The notes: generated from the sequence alone by a model not told the origin. A stretch of DNA of 64,000 bases from Miltochrista miniata (GCA_933228765.1 OW121761.1:32281651-32345650), one strand, 5' to 3'; shown: positions 49,254-60,640, counted from the stretch's first letter. A program made the numbers and translations.

Positions 49254-49393
49254 ATTCTTCTGACGGCTTTTATCCACTCATCCCTTTTTTTAATTTCCCA
49301 ATTACGTCTCGGAAACGAATAAAAAGTCAATTCCCAATTCCGAGATTGGGAATTCTTGCACCCCACAACACAACAGTATCTCGTACCACCCAT
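49254..49393 (-). CDS. THAP zinc-finger first exon in the transposon (copy 1)
   Basis: MGGTRYCCVVGCKNSQSRNW, then ELTFYSFPRRNWEIKKRDEW and IKAVRR: the N-terminal two thirds of a C2CH THAP domain (Cys pair, FYSFP, DEWIKAV). It closes at an AAT|GTAAGT donor. THAP domains bind DNA in P-type and Kolobok transposases and in host factors. No second exon with the remaining Cys-x2-His was recognised. Confidence 0.75.
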
Positions 49394-49804
49394 TTTTCGT
49401 TTTTTGAGAGACCACTTTTGAACGTTTTTGAGAGAATTACAAACGTAAACCATACAGCTGACCGCACTCTAACGTCCGCGTGTTGCCTAAATCAGCCACA
49501 ACGCCGCGCCACTAGAGTTGTCCAAGAGGCGTATAACGGCAACTTACCAAAATTACATTTTACTATGACAAGAATTTTGAAATTGACATTTTACGAGCAT
49601 CTTTTTAGGAAGTCATTTTCCAGAATTGATCAGTTTTGGAAATAGGCAATTCTTTATACTTAGCAGATGTTTTAGGGAGTTGTCGGTGCACGAATAGTTT
49701 TTATACGTACGATTGACCACTTCTTAAAGTCTCTTCTAAAAAAATTACCATTTCCAAAACTGATCATACAAGTAACAACTGCTTAAAATATAGTCCGTTC
49801 ATGG

Positions 49805-50340
49805 TATACGCCTTTTGGACAACTCTAGTGGCGCCGCGTGGTGGCCGATATAGGCAATACGTGGACGTTAGAGTGCGGTCAGCTGTACGGTTTACGTTTG
49901 TAATTCTCTCAAAAACGTTCAAAAGTGGTCTCTCCAAAAACGAAAAATGGGTGGTACGAGATACTGTTGTGTTGTGGGGTGCAAGAATTCCCAATCTCGG
50001 AGTCGGGATTTGACTTTTTATTCGTTTCCGAGACAATATTGGGAAATTAAAAAAAGAGATGAGTGGATAAAAGCCGTCAGAAGAATGTAAGTATAAAAAT
50101 TAGGTATAACGATTTGATAATTATTATAACTTAATATAATAATAGTTAAATACTAAAACTAACATTAGGATAAGTTATATTGTTACTAACACCATATGGA
50201 TCTGAGTCCGAAATAAATTATTTGAATTGAATTGATTTTTTTCGATTTTTCGCGAAAGAATTCTGCATAAATATTCTGGAATCCACTCTTCATTATAGTT
50301 TGGCTCATAATATTATTACAAAAACAATTTTTCTACGAAC
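49805..50340 (+). mobile_element. Second THAP element end, inverted relative to the first
   Basis: TATACGCCTTTTGGACAACT at 49805 mirrors the right end of the element at 48310-49531. Similarity runs through the THAP exon and then GCGAAAGAATTCTGCATAAA and TAGTTTGGCTCATAAT to about 50337, where it stops. The missing other end may be 58025-58186, which matches the first element's left end. Confidence 0.65.
49947..50086 (+). CDS. THAP zinc-finger first exon (copy 2)
   Basis: 140 bp, the same length as copy 1. MGGTRYCCVVGCKNSQSRSR, then DLTFYSFPRQYWEIKKRDEW and IKAVRR, with donor AAT|GTAAGT. The changes from copy 1 are amino-acid substitutions and no frame break, so the exon was kept or the copies are young. 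Confidence 0.7.
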
Positions 50341-50547
50341 ATATGGTAATTTGCTTAATACATAACCAGAAGTCATAGGTGTCTCAACTAGTACTCATTC
50401 CTGCCAAGTCGTGTTACAATCAAAGACGTATCATAAATAGACACGTTATACTCGAACATTACGGCTTTCAAAAACAGCTAAACTTTTCAAAATTTGAAAA
50501 AAGAATTTTATATGTGTCGCACCGTACCACAGACTACAGAGTACATT

Positions 50548-50745
50548 TTCCTGGGGGCCGAGTCTGCTATTTTCCATCAAAAAGCCGGTCCAGTGCGATT
50601 CTATTACGATATTAAAGCGATTGATCCTAAATTTGCTAGTCGCTTAAATCTTGTCTATCGCCACTATAGAACATCGATAGAATATAAATAGAATCGCAAA
50701 AACAAAGACAAGGGCTTTATTTTTGTTGTTTTGACTCTTGTCAGT
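50548..50745 (+). repeat. Repeat with a GGGGGCCGAGTCTGCTATTT end
   Basis: CTGGGGGCCGAGTCTGCTAT, then CCAGTGCGATTCTATTACGA. Its end and the GCGATTCTATCGAG-type interior are seen inverted at 54735-54950, suggesting a MITE family with a CCAGGGGGCCGAG terminus. Confidence 0.5.
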
Positions 50746-50929
50746 CAGTACTAGTAGGTGTTTTTTAGGTTATCTACAAATTACATAAAAGAGACTTTTG
50801 TAGAGAATTACAATGTAAAATTGTGAACTTTACCTATAAACAAACGTGAACTTTATGAACGGCTTCAAAGCAAAGAGTGACAGTGTTATCCAGAAGAACT
50901 ATCAATCAAATCAGCAGTCCACTGCAGCT

Positions 50930-51060
50930 ATCGCAGTCCACTGCTTGACGTAGGCCTTTGCCAATTTACGCCACAATTCACAGTCCTGCGCCTTCTGCAT
51001 TCAGTCCCAGCCTACGACCTTTACCAGGGTCGTCGGTCCATCTAACGGGTGACCCCACGG
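50930..51060. repeat. Interspersed repeat fragment
   Basis: GACGTAGGCCTTTGCCAATT and TTCAGTCCCAGCCTACGACC match 2730-2890. The open frame running through to 51275 is half repeat. Its second half (RNLRQNSNVKNWSSNEFHFE) was not recognised. Confidence 0.5.
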
Positions 51061-51774
51061 TTGCCGAGACGCGGTTGGAAGAACTATATAGAAATTTGAG
51101 ACAAAACTCAAATGTAAAAAACTGGTCCAGCAATGAATTTCATTTTGAAGAAAGGGCTTTGGATGCTAAAATTCATAGATTAAACACAGGAGACTGTATA
51201 TTTTCATATACATATATAACAGCAGATTCAAGTCTTCTACAAATACATCTTTACAGAAAAAATATTGAACAATAACCTCATGATAACTCAAGATTGTGAA
51301 TAGTGAAAGTTTTTATCTACAAACAACTACTCTGTCATATGGAAGTTGGTTTTTAAATTGATTAACACTAGTGTAACTACTCAACGGACTTAAAAAGTTA
51401 TTTCATCATTGTGAAATCACGGTATTCCACAGCAACTATGTGATATAGCCAAACAATCTCAATACAGACAGCTTTTATTAGTGCTTGTGTGTGATAGATA
51501 ATATGATGGATAGTAAAAATAAATATGCTATTATCATTTTGTTAAAACTCAAGGAAGCTGAGCAGTGATAATTTTAATAGATCTTGTATTTACTGGCATG
51601 TATGGGTTCATAGTATGACACAGGTAAAGCCGTCAACTACAGCTAGTATGTTGGATTATGAAAGAGTAATGTGCATGTACAGAGATCTTGGCCATCCAAG
51701 CCTGCCATGATGAGAAGCCATGCCTTCGATTCCAATGACCAATGCACTAGAGCTAGACTAATGTCAATTTGTTG

Positions 51775-52090
51775 TTTTGACTGGCCTCGTGGTTACTACT
51801 CTAACCACTAACATGTAACTCACATACTAACTGTAACTGTAATGTGTAGTCAGGTACTCCGTCTATGGATTCAGAGGTGGGTTCGATTCTCACCCAAGTC
51901 AAATCTCTTTGTGTGATGATCATATTGCTTTGTTGTGTCTGGGTGTAATTTATCTATAATAAGTATGTATATAGAAATATAAGTATCTATGTCTATCAGG
52001 CGTCTAGATCCCATAGCACAAGGTTATAGCTTAGTTTGGGCTAGACGGTGTTGTGTGAGAATGTCCAACAACAATATTTCTATTAATACC
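51775..52090 (+). mobile_element. tRNA-derived SINE
   Basis: GACTGGCCTCGTGGTTACTA, a GGTGGGTTCGATTCTCACCC B-box region, and the body GTCTAGATCCCATAGCACAA with GTGTTGTGTGAGAATGTCC, as at 8913-9140. The head contains an extra 80-bp-like insertion. Confidence 0.7.
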
Positions 52091-52099
52091 TCCTCAAAA

Positions 52100-53150
52100 T
52101 GAAATTGGGTAAGGCCTAGGTCTGAGCATAGTGGTAGACTGTAATAGAGTTATTTGATAGCTTATTTTGGTTTTGGAAACATTAAAAATTATGAAATATG
52201 GAAAAATATTTTTAATATTCATATTTTACAATTATTGTTTTTACATTAACTTCATCTTGCCAAAAATACTATTGTAATAGCCACGCTGCTTGAAGATCAG
52301 GGTTAACACTTCAATTTTCAACTCGAGTATCCTGAAATAGATTACAATACAATTAGTTTTATTTCAGCTATTGCAAGCTTGTGAATTATGATTGATGATT
52401 AAAAAGTGATTTCAAAATGTTGTTAAAAGGAAATGAGATTTATCTGATAGAAATATTAAATGACTGTGATTTTAAGTGTCAAACATTGATTTAAATAAAC
52501 AATTTTACCAATTTTGTCAACTCTTATTTACCCACCTCATGTTTCCATGGCCATTGTGAGTTCTTCTTCTAAAGGAGAGATAGGAAGTACTACAGATGTT
52601 TTATAACACAGTTATGCCATGCACAACATGCATTAACAATCTTCCCTGCTATTTTGAGACCATAATGTAATGAATGTACTCGCAGCAAATATCTGCAATT
52701 AACATAAAATGGTAAGGACTTAATCATCTTCACCAAGCTTGATGATCTGGATCACATTTATTAGGGTATTAGGAGCACTGTGAGTTGACCAGTTTTGTAT
52801 CAGCATTGTTAGATGTGAATGTGACTATCATCGGGCTGCTCTCCAACCAAACCAGTCCTTGTCCGTCGGTGTACTGGTGCACTAGGTACTTGCCAGTTAC
52901 TTTAAATTTGGAACCGGAAGATAGTTTGTAAACTCAGAATTTAAATGATCTGTTAGAATATTGACCAATTAGTAATGAAGTCTCATACTCCCATCAACAC
53001 TACTTACAGGTGGGGTTTGCTTGGAATGGTACCCTACAGTAGAGTTCAAAAAGTGATTGATTTTTTATTTATACCCAAGTATACTCTAATATTCCCATTT
53101 AACACCTGACTTATTTCAGTTTCTTGAGAGTTTATAGGTATATAAGTCAT
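52100..53150. other. Intergenic stretch without recognised content
   Basis: AT-rich. No gene or repeat family recognised. Confidence 0.4.
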
Positions 53151-53159
53151 TAGGGATGC

Positions 53160-53350
53160 CTATATAATTTAAAACCTGCAGTCTCTATACCAATATTATT
53201 AGGTATGAGGAAAGATTAGGATGTTTGTTTGTTTGCATCGGAATAGGCTCCAAAACTTCTGGACCGATTAATAAATTCTTTCAGTGTTGGGAAGCTAGAC
53301 TCTTCCCGGTGAACATAGGCTATATTTTAGTCCCATATTCGGTAGGACTT
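53160..53350 (-). repeat. Retroelement-tail repeat, inverted copy
   Basis: TTTGTTTGCATCGGAATAGG, AGCTAGACTCTTCCCGGTGA and ACATAGGCTATATTTTAGTC match the reverse of 33133-33320. Confidence 0.65.
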
Positions 53351-53369
53351 CGGATTACTATCCAACGAT

Positions 53370-53605
53370 TTAAGGGGTGGGAGTGGGGGGGAGGGGGGAG
53401 GGGGGGGGTGGGGAACCCCCCCCCTGACGGAAAAGTTGCGGACGCCCCCCCTTTTTGAGTTATGATTTTTTTAAAATTCTAACCTTACTTTCGCATTTTC
53501 TTGTTTTGAAATCGATTTCAAGGTCGAAATTGGAAGATGGAAAATGGAGGGGGAGGGGGGAATCCCCCTGACCCCTCCCCAAAGTTAGGAAATCAATAGT
53601 TACCT
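53370..53605. repeat. G-rich low-complexity stretch
   Basis: Several runs of six or more G on the plus strand (53376-53412, 53549-53560) next to C runs, which could form quadruplex or cruciform structures. No coding content. Confidence 0.75.
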
Positions 53606-53689
53606 TGAATTTAGATTTTTATTTTTTGAGGTTATGTTCAATAAAATCGACAACATAAGTAATCGTTCTCCAAATAAGAACTCGTCGAC

Positions 53690-53782
53690 AAGCCAAAAAA
53701 AAAATAACCACGAAGGCTAAGGCGGGAGCTCCGCTCCGCTTCGCTCCCGCCTTAGCCTTCTAACCTAACCTATCCGAGTCGG
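53690..53782. repeat. GC-rich hairpin repeat (GGCTAAGGCGGGAGC)
   Basis: AGGCTAAGGCGGGAGCTCCG and CTCCCGCCTTAGCCT make a near-perfect hairpin next to TCTAACCTAACCTATCCGAG. Third copy of the family at 7515 and 22487. Confidence 0.75.
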
Positions 53783-53939
53783 GGTGTTAACCATTAAGTA
53801 CTAATTATGGTTGAATTAGGGATGCGTAATTCAAATGCCGACCTGGGGTTGAAAAAAAAAACTACGCGTCTCCTATACAAGACACAAATTCACAAATAGG
53901 GTGTCATTTGAAAGTGTTGACCTTGACCAACCCATAGAA

Positions 53940-55460
53940 TGCGTACGACGTTTTACGTTTAGTTTCACATATCGGCAACCGTCATTAAATTATTATAATA
54001 TTTAATAGCGTTCATTTATATAAATATACGTAATATAATAAAATATGCATAAAATTTAACTTAATAACTAAATATAATTATTAATTAAATTTTTAAATGA
54101 AGTAAAACATTGTTGTGCGTTAATGTTACGTAAAACAAAACGTATTGGACGAGCCGAATGTCAAAAACATTGGAAGTGTTTGTGTTCTGTGGTGAAAAGT
54201 GACAAATTATTGGTGTTTTTTTACGATTTTCATTATTTTTTTTCTCGTTAACCATTAATCTCCGCAAGTTAAAACTTCGCGTGTAGGCTTCTAATAATAT
54301 TAGCTTTGTGTATAAAAAATATGAACCTCAAACTCGATGGCAACTAATCTAAAGTTAAGCCCCATATTCCCTTGGGAACAGGAGCTATGTGGGTGAAACG
54401 GTGAAAATATGCTGTGCACCCGGGTAAACTGGGTATTTTAAATGTTCATAAAAACTGTAAAAAACAATTAAGTAAGTATATTGGGAATTGAGTGTACATA
54501 GGTAAGTACCTATGTACTAAAACAATAATAACTACCTACTGTAAGTATTAGAAATGTGACTTGTATTTTAGATACGAGTGATTGTAAAGAATATTGGACA
54601 GTACTTACAGAAAATAGATGCATGTCAATTGCATACATGTCTTCATACTATTTTCCTGATCTTGTTGAGTTGGCTACTTGGAATAGTTGCCATCTATGTA
54701 TCTATAACTAATAAAGTTCATTAGCAGTTCAAATATTAGCAGACTACGCATAAATGTCAAATACACTGGCGATTCTATCGAGAGGCCATCGGTCGACCAT
54801 AATCGCACTTCAATAGAAACAAGATAGAAGCTATTGAGTTAGCGAATACGAAAACTGTCAAATTGTACCGATGAGCTTCTATTTTGCTACGATATCTATT
54901 CTATTCTGATGCGATTGAAATAGCAGACTCGGCCCCCTGGTGTATTAATTATGCTAGACGCCATTTTAGGCGCGAGTAAATAAAATAATTTTATTATTTC
55001 TGTTTTACTTGCGAATGAAACGACACGTTTTTATATTGAACAGTTGCTGTGTAGTTTGTACATCCTCTGAAGATATATGAAGGCATGTTTTTTTCGAGTT
55101 TTCTTTACTTACAGAATTTAAAACAGTGCTAATAGTACTTTCGGTAAGCCTACAGCCGCGTCTGTGAATTTTCCGGTAGTTACCTGATTTTTGTGTTGCC
55201 ATTTTCCAGTGTCTATAACGTATCTATAGTTTTTATATCATTGGTTACAATGACCATTTCACGCGGGTAAACCGTTGTACAATGAAACTTTTTTTTATGG
55301 CTGTGGCATCAAAAAATCAACATATGATTATGCCAAAAATCGCGCGTATTTGCGTCACGACTAAACATCGCATGTAATTAGGCTGTATGGATAAATTGCC
55401 TTTGCCTTTCACTTGTGGGATTATAACAATAAAACAACTGTCTAAAATACTGTGGACTGT
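53940..55460. other. AT-rich stretch with one MITE-like piece
   Basis: Apart from the inverted GAGTCTGCTATTT-type repeat at 54735-54950 nothing was recognised. Short open frames lack family features. Confidence 0.4.
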
Positions 55461-55507
55461 GGCCGTGGCCATGAAGCTATAGATAAACATGGAGGCCACA
55501 CTTCGAA
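55461..55507. repeat. Left member of a 47-bp inverted pair
   Basis: GGCCGTGGCCATGAAGCTAT through GGCCACACTTCGAA is mirrored at 57612-57658 with about two mismatches. The enclosed 2.1 kb holds SINE and MITE insertions. Confidence 0.75.
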
Positions 55508-55699
55508 TAGGTACCTACTTGAAGCGTAGTCTGTATATTACTGTCCTGCTCTGTGTGGGCTCTACGTCTCTTTCTAAGTAGGGTAGCCCTATTTTTATTT
55601 TTGCCAGGATATTTCATTTTCTATATATTCTTTATTGTACGCAATAAAGACAATATATATTCATAATACAATTAGATGTACAATACATACATACATACA

Positions 55700-56035
55700 T
55701 AAGGTCACGCCTTTATCCCCGAAGGGGTAGGCAAAGGTATATTATTATTTCACCTATTTAAGAATTATTTTTCTTTACACGGAATAGGTGGTGAAAATCT
55801 AAATACATATAACACAAAAGTGACTGACTGACTGACATAGTGATCTATCAACACACAGCCCAAACCACTGGACGGATCGGGCTAAAATTTGGCATGCAGG
55901 TAGATGTTATGAGCTAGGCATCCGCTACGAAAGGATTTTGAGAAATTCTAACTCTAAGGGGAAAAAATACGGGAAGCGGGAAGGGGAACAAATTTTACGC
56001 GGGCGTAGCTGCGGGCACCAGCTAGTTTATTATAT
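55700..56035. repeat. Two interspersed repeats (CCCCGAAGGGG and GCGGGCGTAGCTGCGGGC)
   Basis: 55705-55800 is the ATCCCCGAAGGGGTAGGCAA family. 55805-56035 is a retroelement-tail repeat with GGATCGGGCTAAAATTTGGC and a TTTACGCGGGCGTAGCTGCG end. Confidence 0.6.
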
Positions 56036-56289
56036 ACATTAGATGTACAAAGGCGAGATTAACTATTTTCTCTGTTTTTTTACGAAGACTGATAGGTAGT
56101 ATTCTCTGCAGATTGCATAGGTACATTGCGAATAACGAAGTTATTCATTCAAGTGGGTTATTTTTCCAGGTTAATCAACTGTACGTCTCGCGCGCGCGCG
56201 TCTGTTCATTTTTTTAAAATATGGAATAGGAGTCATCATCTACCGGCACTTTTTAGAAAGTTACACGACACGAATGTATAGAATTGCAC

Positions 56290-57010
56290 CTATATCCATT
56301 CGATTTATAAGGCACGCGAGAAGACGCAGGTTCGAATCCCGCTCCGAAACCAACTTCTTTTCCATATTTAAAATTTATGATTAGTTAGCATACTCATTGC
56401 TTTTCAAAAAAATATTTTAATGTTCGGGCAGGTTTCATCATAAATCGGATGAATATAGGTGCAATTCTATACATTCGTGCCGTGTAACTTTCTAAAAAGT
56501 GTCGGTAGATGGTGCATGCGTCGCCCCACGACGTATATAAGGTGGAAAATTTAGTTGGTTCCTTAGACCATATAACACGGGACTAGCCTTTGCGAACCAC
56601 CGCATACAAAAATATTCTGCCAGTTTTCATACAAGTGAAGGGGGAAACACAAAGACATATAAAATTTCATTGCATTTAAAAATGTATTAATCGACAAACG
56701 CGTAATGGCTGTTGTGTGTTAATTGTTATTGTACAGTCAACAACAATGTAATGTACTAGTTTAATCATATAAAATGATGTACTGATGTACAGGCTTTTCA
56801 TAAAGCCAAAAGACAAAATGGTCATGTGCAATGGCAGAAAACAATGCTTAAGTAAGGCGCATCCTGTGGTTAGATGATCTAAGGTTGGTTCCGAGTAAGT
56901 TTCGGTGGCCGGTGGTTAAGGCGTCTGCACGGTACGCGAGAAGACGCAGGTTCGAATTCCGCTCCAAAACCAACTCCGGAACAATATTTAAAATTTATGA
57001 TCACTTAGCA
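56290..57010 (+). mobile_element. tRNA-derived SINE fragments around a MITE
   Basis: GCGAGAAGACGCAGGTTCGA and TCCCGCTCCGAAACCAAC at 56313-56355. GGTGGCCGGTGGTTAAGGCG and then GCAGGTTCGAATTCCGCTCC at 56906-56970. Both are followed by the same ATATTTAAAATTTATGAT body. The cloverleaf is incomplete, so these are not tRNA genes. The 322-bp MITE lies between the two. Confidence 0.65.
56562..56883. mobile_element. 322-bp MITE with 8-bp target duplication (copy 2)
   Basis: Same ends and length as 27856-28177, flanked by an exact GTTGGTTC duplication (56554-56561 and 56884-56891). About four substitutions separate the copies by eye. Confidence 0.9.
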
Positions 57011-57019
57011 TACTAATTG

Positions 57020-57600
57020 CTTTTATTAAAAATATCTTAACTTAATTTTTAATGGTACAATGGATCACCATATTTCTCGCTGAATACTATTTTTAGGAAA
57101 CCTAAAACAATTATTCATCATTAACATACGATAACGATACTTAACTTATTTTATTTACTCTAATAATGACATTCGTGTTTCTTCTAATAATACACAGCAA
57201 GTCCCATATAAATCCTCAATATAGTCACACTACTTCACTACGTTACCTATTGTGTGAAAACAATGGAGTCAACCGCCATTCTATTGTTAGTTGACACTTT
57301 GACAGTTGACATTTAGTACCAATGTTGCCACATTATAGAATCCTTAGAAAATGGGAATGTAATTCACTGATTCGACAACCCAATCATGCATTTTATGGTA
57401 TAAAATATTTCAACACATTAAATAATCGCAGTCGGACAATAGAGCTATTTATAAATTATTTTACTTGCATTTTTGGTTAGTATAGTCAATTTCTATTATT
57501 TTCTAGGAGATACTAATAAGAAGATAGCAGCACTGCACAATTCCCTAGAAAGAGAAGTTTAGCCCACAGAGAGTGAGATAGAGATACGTAGGTATTTGAC
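57020..57600. other. Intergenic stretch without recognised content
   Basis: AT-rich, no gene or repeat family recognised. Confidence 0.35.
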
Positions 57601-57611
57601 TCAAGCGGTTG

Positions 57612-57658
57612 TTCGAAGTGTGGCCTCCATGTTTATCTATAGCTTCATGGCCGTGGCC
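57612..57658. repeat. Right member of a 47-bp inverted pair
   Basis: TTCGAAGTGTGGCCTCCATG through CATGGCCGTGGCC, mirrored at 55461-55507. Confidence 0.75.
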
Positions 57659-58024
57659 GAGGAATATTGACGATACAGTTGAAAGAAAAGTTCAAGTATA
57701 TTCAGATCAAATACTATAGATGCAATAGAAAACAAAAGCATCAACGAAGTGAACATCTATGTCCCGTGCAACTCTACCAATACTCTTTTACTTTTACGTT
57801 CTTCTACGCCCGTTATAAACTTTAATAGCTGTACCATCCAGAATGTAAATTACTATAATTCATTAAAGTTCCCCATTGACAGTTTTTTTGTATTTATTTA
57901 TTTCATGGTCGTAGAAAAAGTTTTGTATGCAACTGCCGCTAACAGCTATTGTAATACTCGTGCTGATCTATTGTGCTATCACCTCGTGTTACAATAGCTA
58001 TCATTGCTCGACAGTGGCATACTT

Positions 58025-58186
58025 AAATAACTATTCTTATGACGATAAACAAAACAATAATCTCAAATTTGTAGCGACTTGTATGCGCATCAATGTTCAC
58101 TGTCATGTGAAGAACGACCTCGAGTTGTCACCGCTAACCGACAGTTGGCGCTGCCGTAGCTTCGGCACGATATCCAAGAGGCCCAG
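58025..58186. repeat. Detached end of a THAP-type element
   Basis: AACAAAACAATAATCTCAAA, GAAGAACGACCTCGAGTTGT and GGCACGATATCCAAGAGGC match, inverted, the left end of the element at 48310-49531 over about 150 bp. Confidence 0.7.
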
Positions 58187-58194
58187 AAATTATA

Positions 58195-58840
58195 ATGCCT
58201 TAACTCAAAATATCGTAGCCCAAAATACCCGAAATCGAAATATCAATATTCAAAATAAGTTTTTTTTTTTTTTTTTTTTCTTTATGTGCGATACTATTTT
58301 CCGCCAATGACTCAGTGTGGATTTGGAAAGTGTTTATGCGGTCCACACCTATTAGGATCAAAGTTTTGTGAGTGTACAAGGAAAAACAGAAACAGTAGGT
58401 AACTAAGTAGCCAAAATCCAAGATTCGTGTTGAAGTACATGTAACAATAAAAAAGACAGCATTAAAGCACAAAGAATATGTTAGTAATTTAGCAGACACA
58501 CACAATGTTCTACAGTTTAATGTTATTGGAGTCAATGAAATCACATACAACGTATATGTGGGGGGAATCAACTCAAAATAAGTTAAAGCCAAATAACAAA
58601 ACGTGTGAGTGACAGTGACACATTGTATACTATTTTCGGTATTTTAAATTAAGGATATTTGAAAATTTGTATTTTGAATTCTGATATAATAATTATTTGT
58701 ATTTTAAATTTAGACATTTTACGGTAAGGTGTACTGAAATAAGGTATTTTGAATGTTAAGGTATTTCGAATTCGGGTATTTTGGTCTAATGCATTTTAAG
58801 TAAAGGCATTTCGATTTCTGGTATTTTAATATATAACCCC
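58195..58840. repeat. Foldback with degenerate AAATACCCGAAATCG arms
   Basis: The left arm (58195-58257) has AAATATCGTAGCCCAAAATA and AATACCCGAAATCGAAATAT. The right arm (58630-58840) has many GGTATTTTGAAT and GGTATTTCGAATTCGGGTAT units in the reverse sense. A T-run of about 21 lies just inside the left arm. Confidence 0.6.
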
Positions 58841-59099
58841 GTTCATAGCTGATTTACCTCTAGCAGTGAGGTTGATGCCATTGATTTTCGTACAGTGCCA
58901 TAATAAGTTTTTGTTTCTCCCATGTACTCCAACCATAGATTTAGAATTTTTCGCGTATCTATGACTCCAACCATATCGAAACTTATTTTCTTCTATTGCT
59001 GCCGTGTTTTTCGGGCGTGGAAATTATTTGAGATGTGGAAGCAGCAACTTCGTCCTCCTCCTTGGTAATGGTGATGAACTGATGAGTGTTTTTTTTAAA

Positions 59100-59487
59100 A
59101 AAGATACTTATCCATTTATTTAGCCCCGTGTGGCGACGGGGTCCCGTGTTGTGACGGGTAAGAGTACAAAATGTCGCCACCCCAATCCATCCCGAGGGTG
59201 TAGTAAGAGGCGACTAAGGGAACACTTTTGCAAAAAGATCCATTGCGTAGCGCAGAGAAGGAAAACTCTAAATGAAACCAGGTTATCAGTAAATTGACAA
59301 TCGATAAGCCAAGTTGAAGGAAGGGCGGCTTGAAAATTTCAACTGCGGGTCGCGGCGACCTGCGTCTGTCCATTTCAACACGGCAATAGGCTTACCCCCT
59401 ATTACGTGGGACATAAAACTATAAGGTAAAATGTGGGCGTATGTTATGCCTCTGCCTACCCCTTCAGGGATAAAGGCGTGATTATAT
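59100..59487 (-). repeat. Interspersed repeat, long minus copy of the CCCCGAAGGGG family
   Basis: GTTATCAGTAAATTGACAAT, ACTGCGGGTCGCGGCGACCT, AAAATGTGGGCGTATGTTAT and CCCCTTCAGGGATAAAGGCG. This is the longest copy in the window. It begins near GGCGACGGGGTCCCGTGTTG. Confidence 0.65.
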
Positions 59488-59490
59488 ACT

Positions 59491-59854
59491 GGGTGTAACA
59501 AAATTGACTCTCCTCATGAGATGACTTGGCATCGGAAATCAAATACAAATATTTAATAAAAAAGGGGGGGTTAATTTTATTTTTTTGTCGCACATTAAGA
59601 ATTCGTTTTTTACCGCGGCCATTCGAGGTAACATGGTCGCCGTGGCAAAACAACACGGAGCACCCGTCTGGCTGTAGTTGTCGCTTTCTACTGCCGCTCA
59701 GTAGCAATAGATAGGGTGATAATGAAAATTTATAGGACCTTTAAAACGGATTTACGGTTAAAGTATTCATGTGATTTTTTTTCTTTATTTTTGTAATGTT
59801 GCTAGACTGATGCCACGTCATGTGACGATATTTGGAGTCAATTTTGTTACACCC
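59491..59854. mobile_element. MITE with perfect 20-bp inverted ends
   Basis: GGGTGTAACAAAATTGACTC (59491-59510) and its exact inverse (59835-59854). TA dinucleotides near both ends suggest a Tc1/mariner-type MITE, but the target duplication is not certain. Confidence 0.75.
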
Positions 59855-60033
59855 ATATCCATTAATCCAAATAAAAATGAAACTTTAGTAAAATCTTATA
59901 GAAACAGAACCACGTCTTTAGGTAAAGTTATTGACTAATGGAAGGCTATTTTGATTATTTTAAATCTGTTCTACCGAAAGCTAATTTCATAACGTAAAAT
60001 ATTGGCATATCTTGCATTGCATATTATGGCAAT

Positions 60034-60078
60034 ATTTTACTTAGTGTAGATACTGTCAGTATCTACACTAAGTAAAAT
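60034..60078. repeat. Perfect 20-bp-stem hairpin, 5-base loop
   Basis: ATTTTACTTAGTGTAGATAC, TGTCA, then the exact inverse. It is followed by a looser echo, ACTGTCAGTATCATACTGAC. It could be a small structured repeat or a snap-back event. Confidence 0.85.
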
Positions 60079-60403
60079 AGTGTATTGTACCTATACTGTC
60101 AGTATCATACTGACCTAGGTACAGACGACTCCTACACATCCTCTTCATTGTGATTTTTTTTTTACCGTTTGGAAATTCTACATGGATGCTATGCCGGAGT
60201 CCTACCGGCTAAAACCACACAATGCCTTAAAACCATTCTATGGGCGCTTGCACATTGCACGATATCGTCCACGATATCGTGGAACGATATAACCGAACGA
60301 AATTGACACAGTATAACCCACAGCTTGTTATTCGGTTAGTAGCTTTGCGCCAGGAAAGGTAACCGCGCGATTCTTAAAGCTAATTAAAATATTAGAAGCA
60401 ATA

Positions 60404-60640
60404 ATGGCAGCAGTGAACAAGTTACGTTTACTTTATCTTTTATATTTACGGAGAAAAAAAACGATACTGTAGAAGAACATTTTGGGTTGATCCTCTTCTA
60501 CAAATGCGATATTTAGAGGGAACTTATTAGGTACCTTCTCTTCGATAAACTGTGTGCGCGAAGTGAAATGTTTAATATTTTTTTTCGAATGACCCATAAC
60601 ACCTTCGAGTTCATAGTGTGTCATTTGTTGGAGGTTTTAA
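60404..60640 (+). pseudogene. Harbinger transposase N-terminal remnant (copy 1)
   Basis: ATGGCAGCAGTGAACAAGTT begins the same frame as 61988-62176, but an extra A in the GGAGAAAAAAAACG run and an AGGTAC insertion break it. No downstream catalytic region was seen. Confidence 0.6.

Larger units (their letters stand above)
48310..49531 (-). mobile_element. THAP-coding DNA transposon with TATA target duplication (deleted copy)
   Basis: The ends CGCCTCTTGGA and TCCAAGAGGCG are perfect 11-bp inverted repeats inside a TATA duplication (48306-48309 and 49532-49535) that splits the host minisatellite cleanly. The minus strand carries a THAP-domain first exon at 49393-49254. No catalytic core was recognised in the 1.2 kb, so this is a non-autonomous derivative. 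P elements duplicate 8 bp and Kolobok duplicates TTAA, so the TATA site is unusual. Confidence 0.7.

Noticed and set aside
56906..56970. tRNA-Ser-like gene
   Set aside because: TGGCCGGTGGTTAAGGCG and GGTTCGAAT match tRNA promoter boxes, but the arms do not pair and the same head recurs with a shared tail, so it is a SINE.
58260..58281. Poly-T run as a retroposon end
   Set aside because: No element boundary or target duplication could be assigned to it; it is probably slippage inside the foldback.
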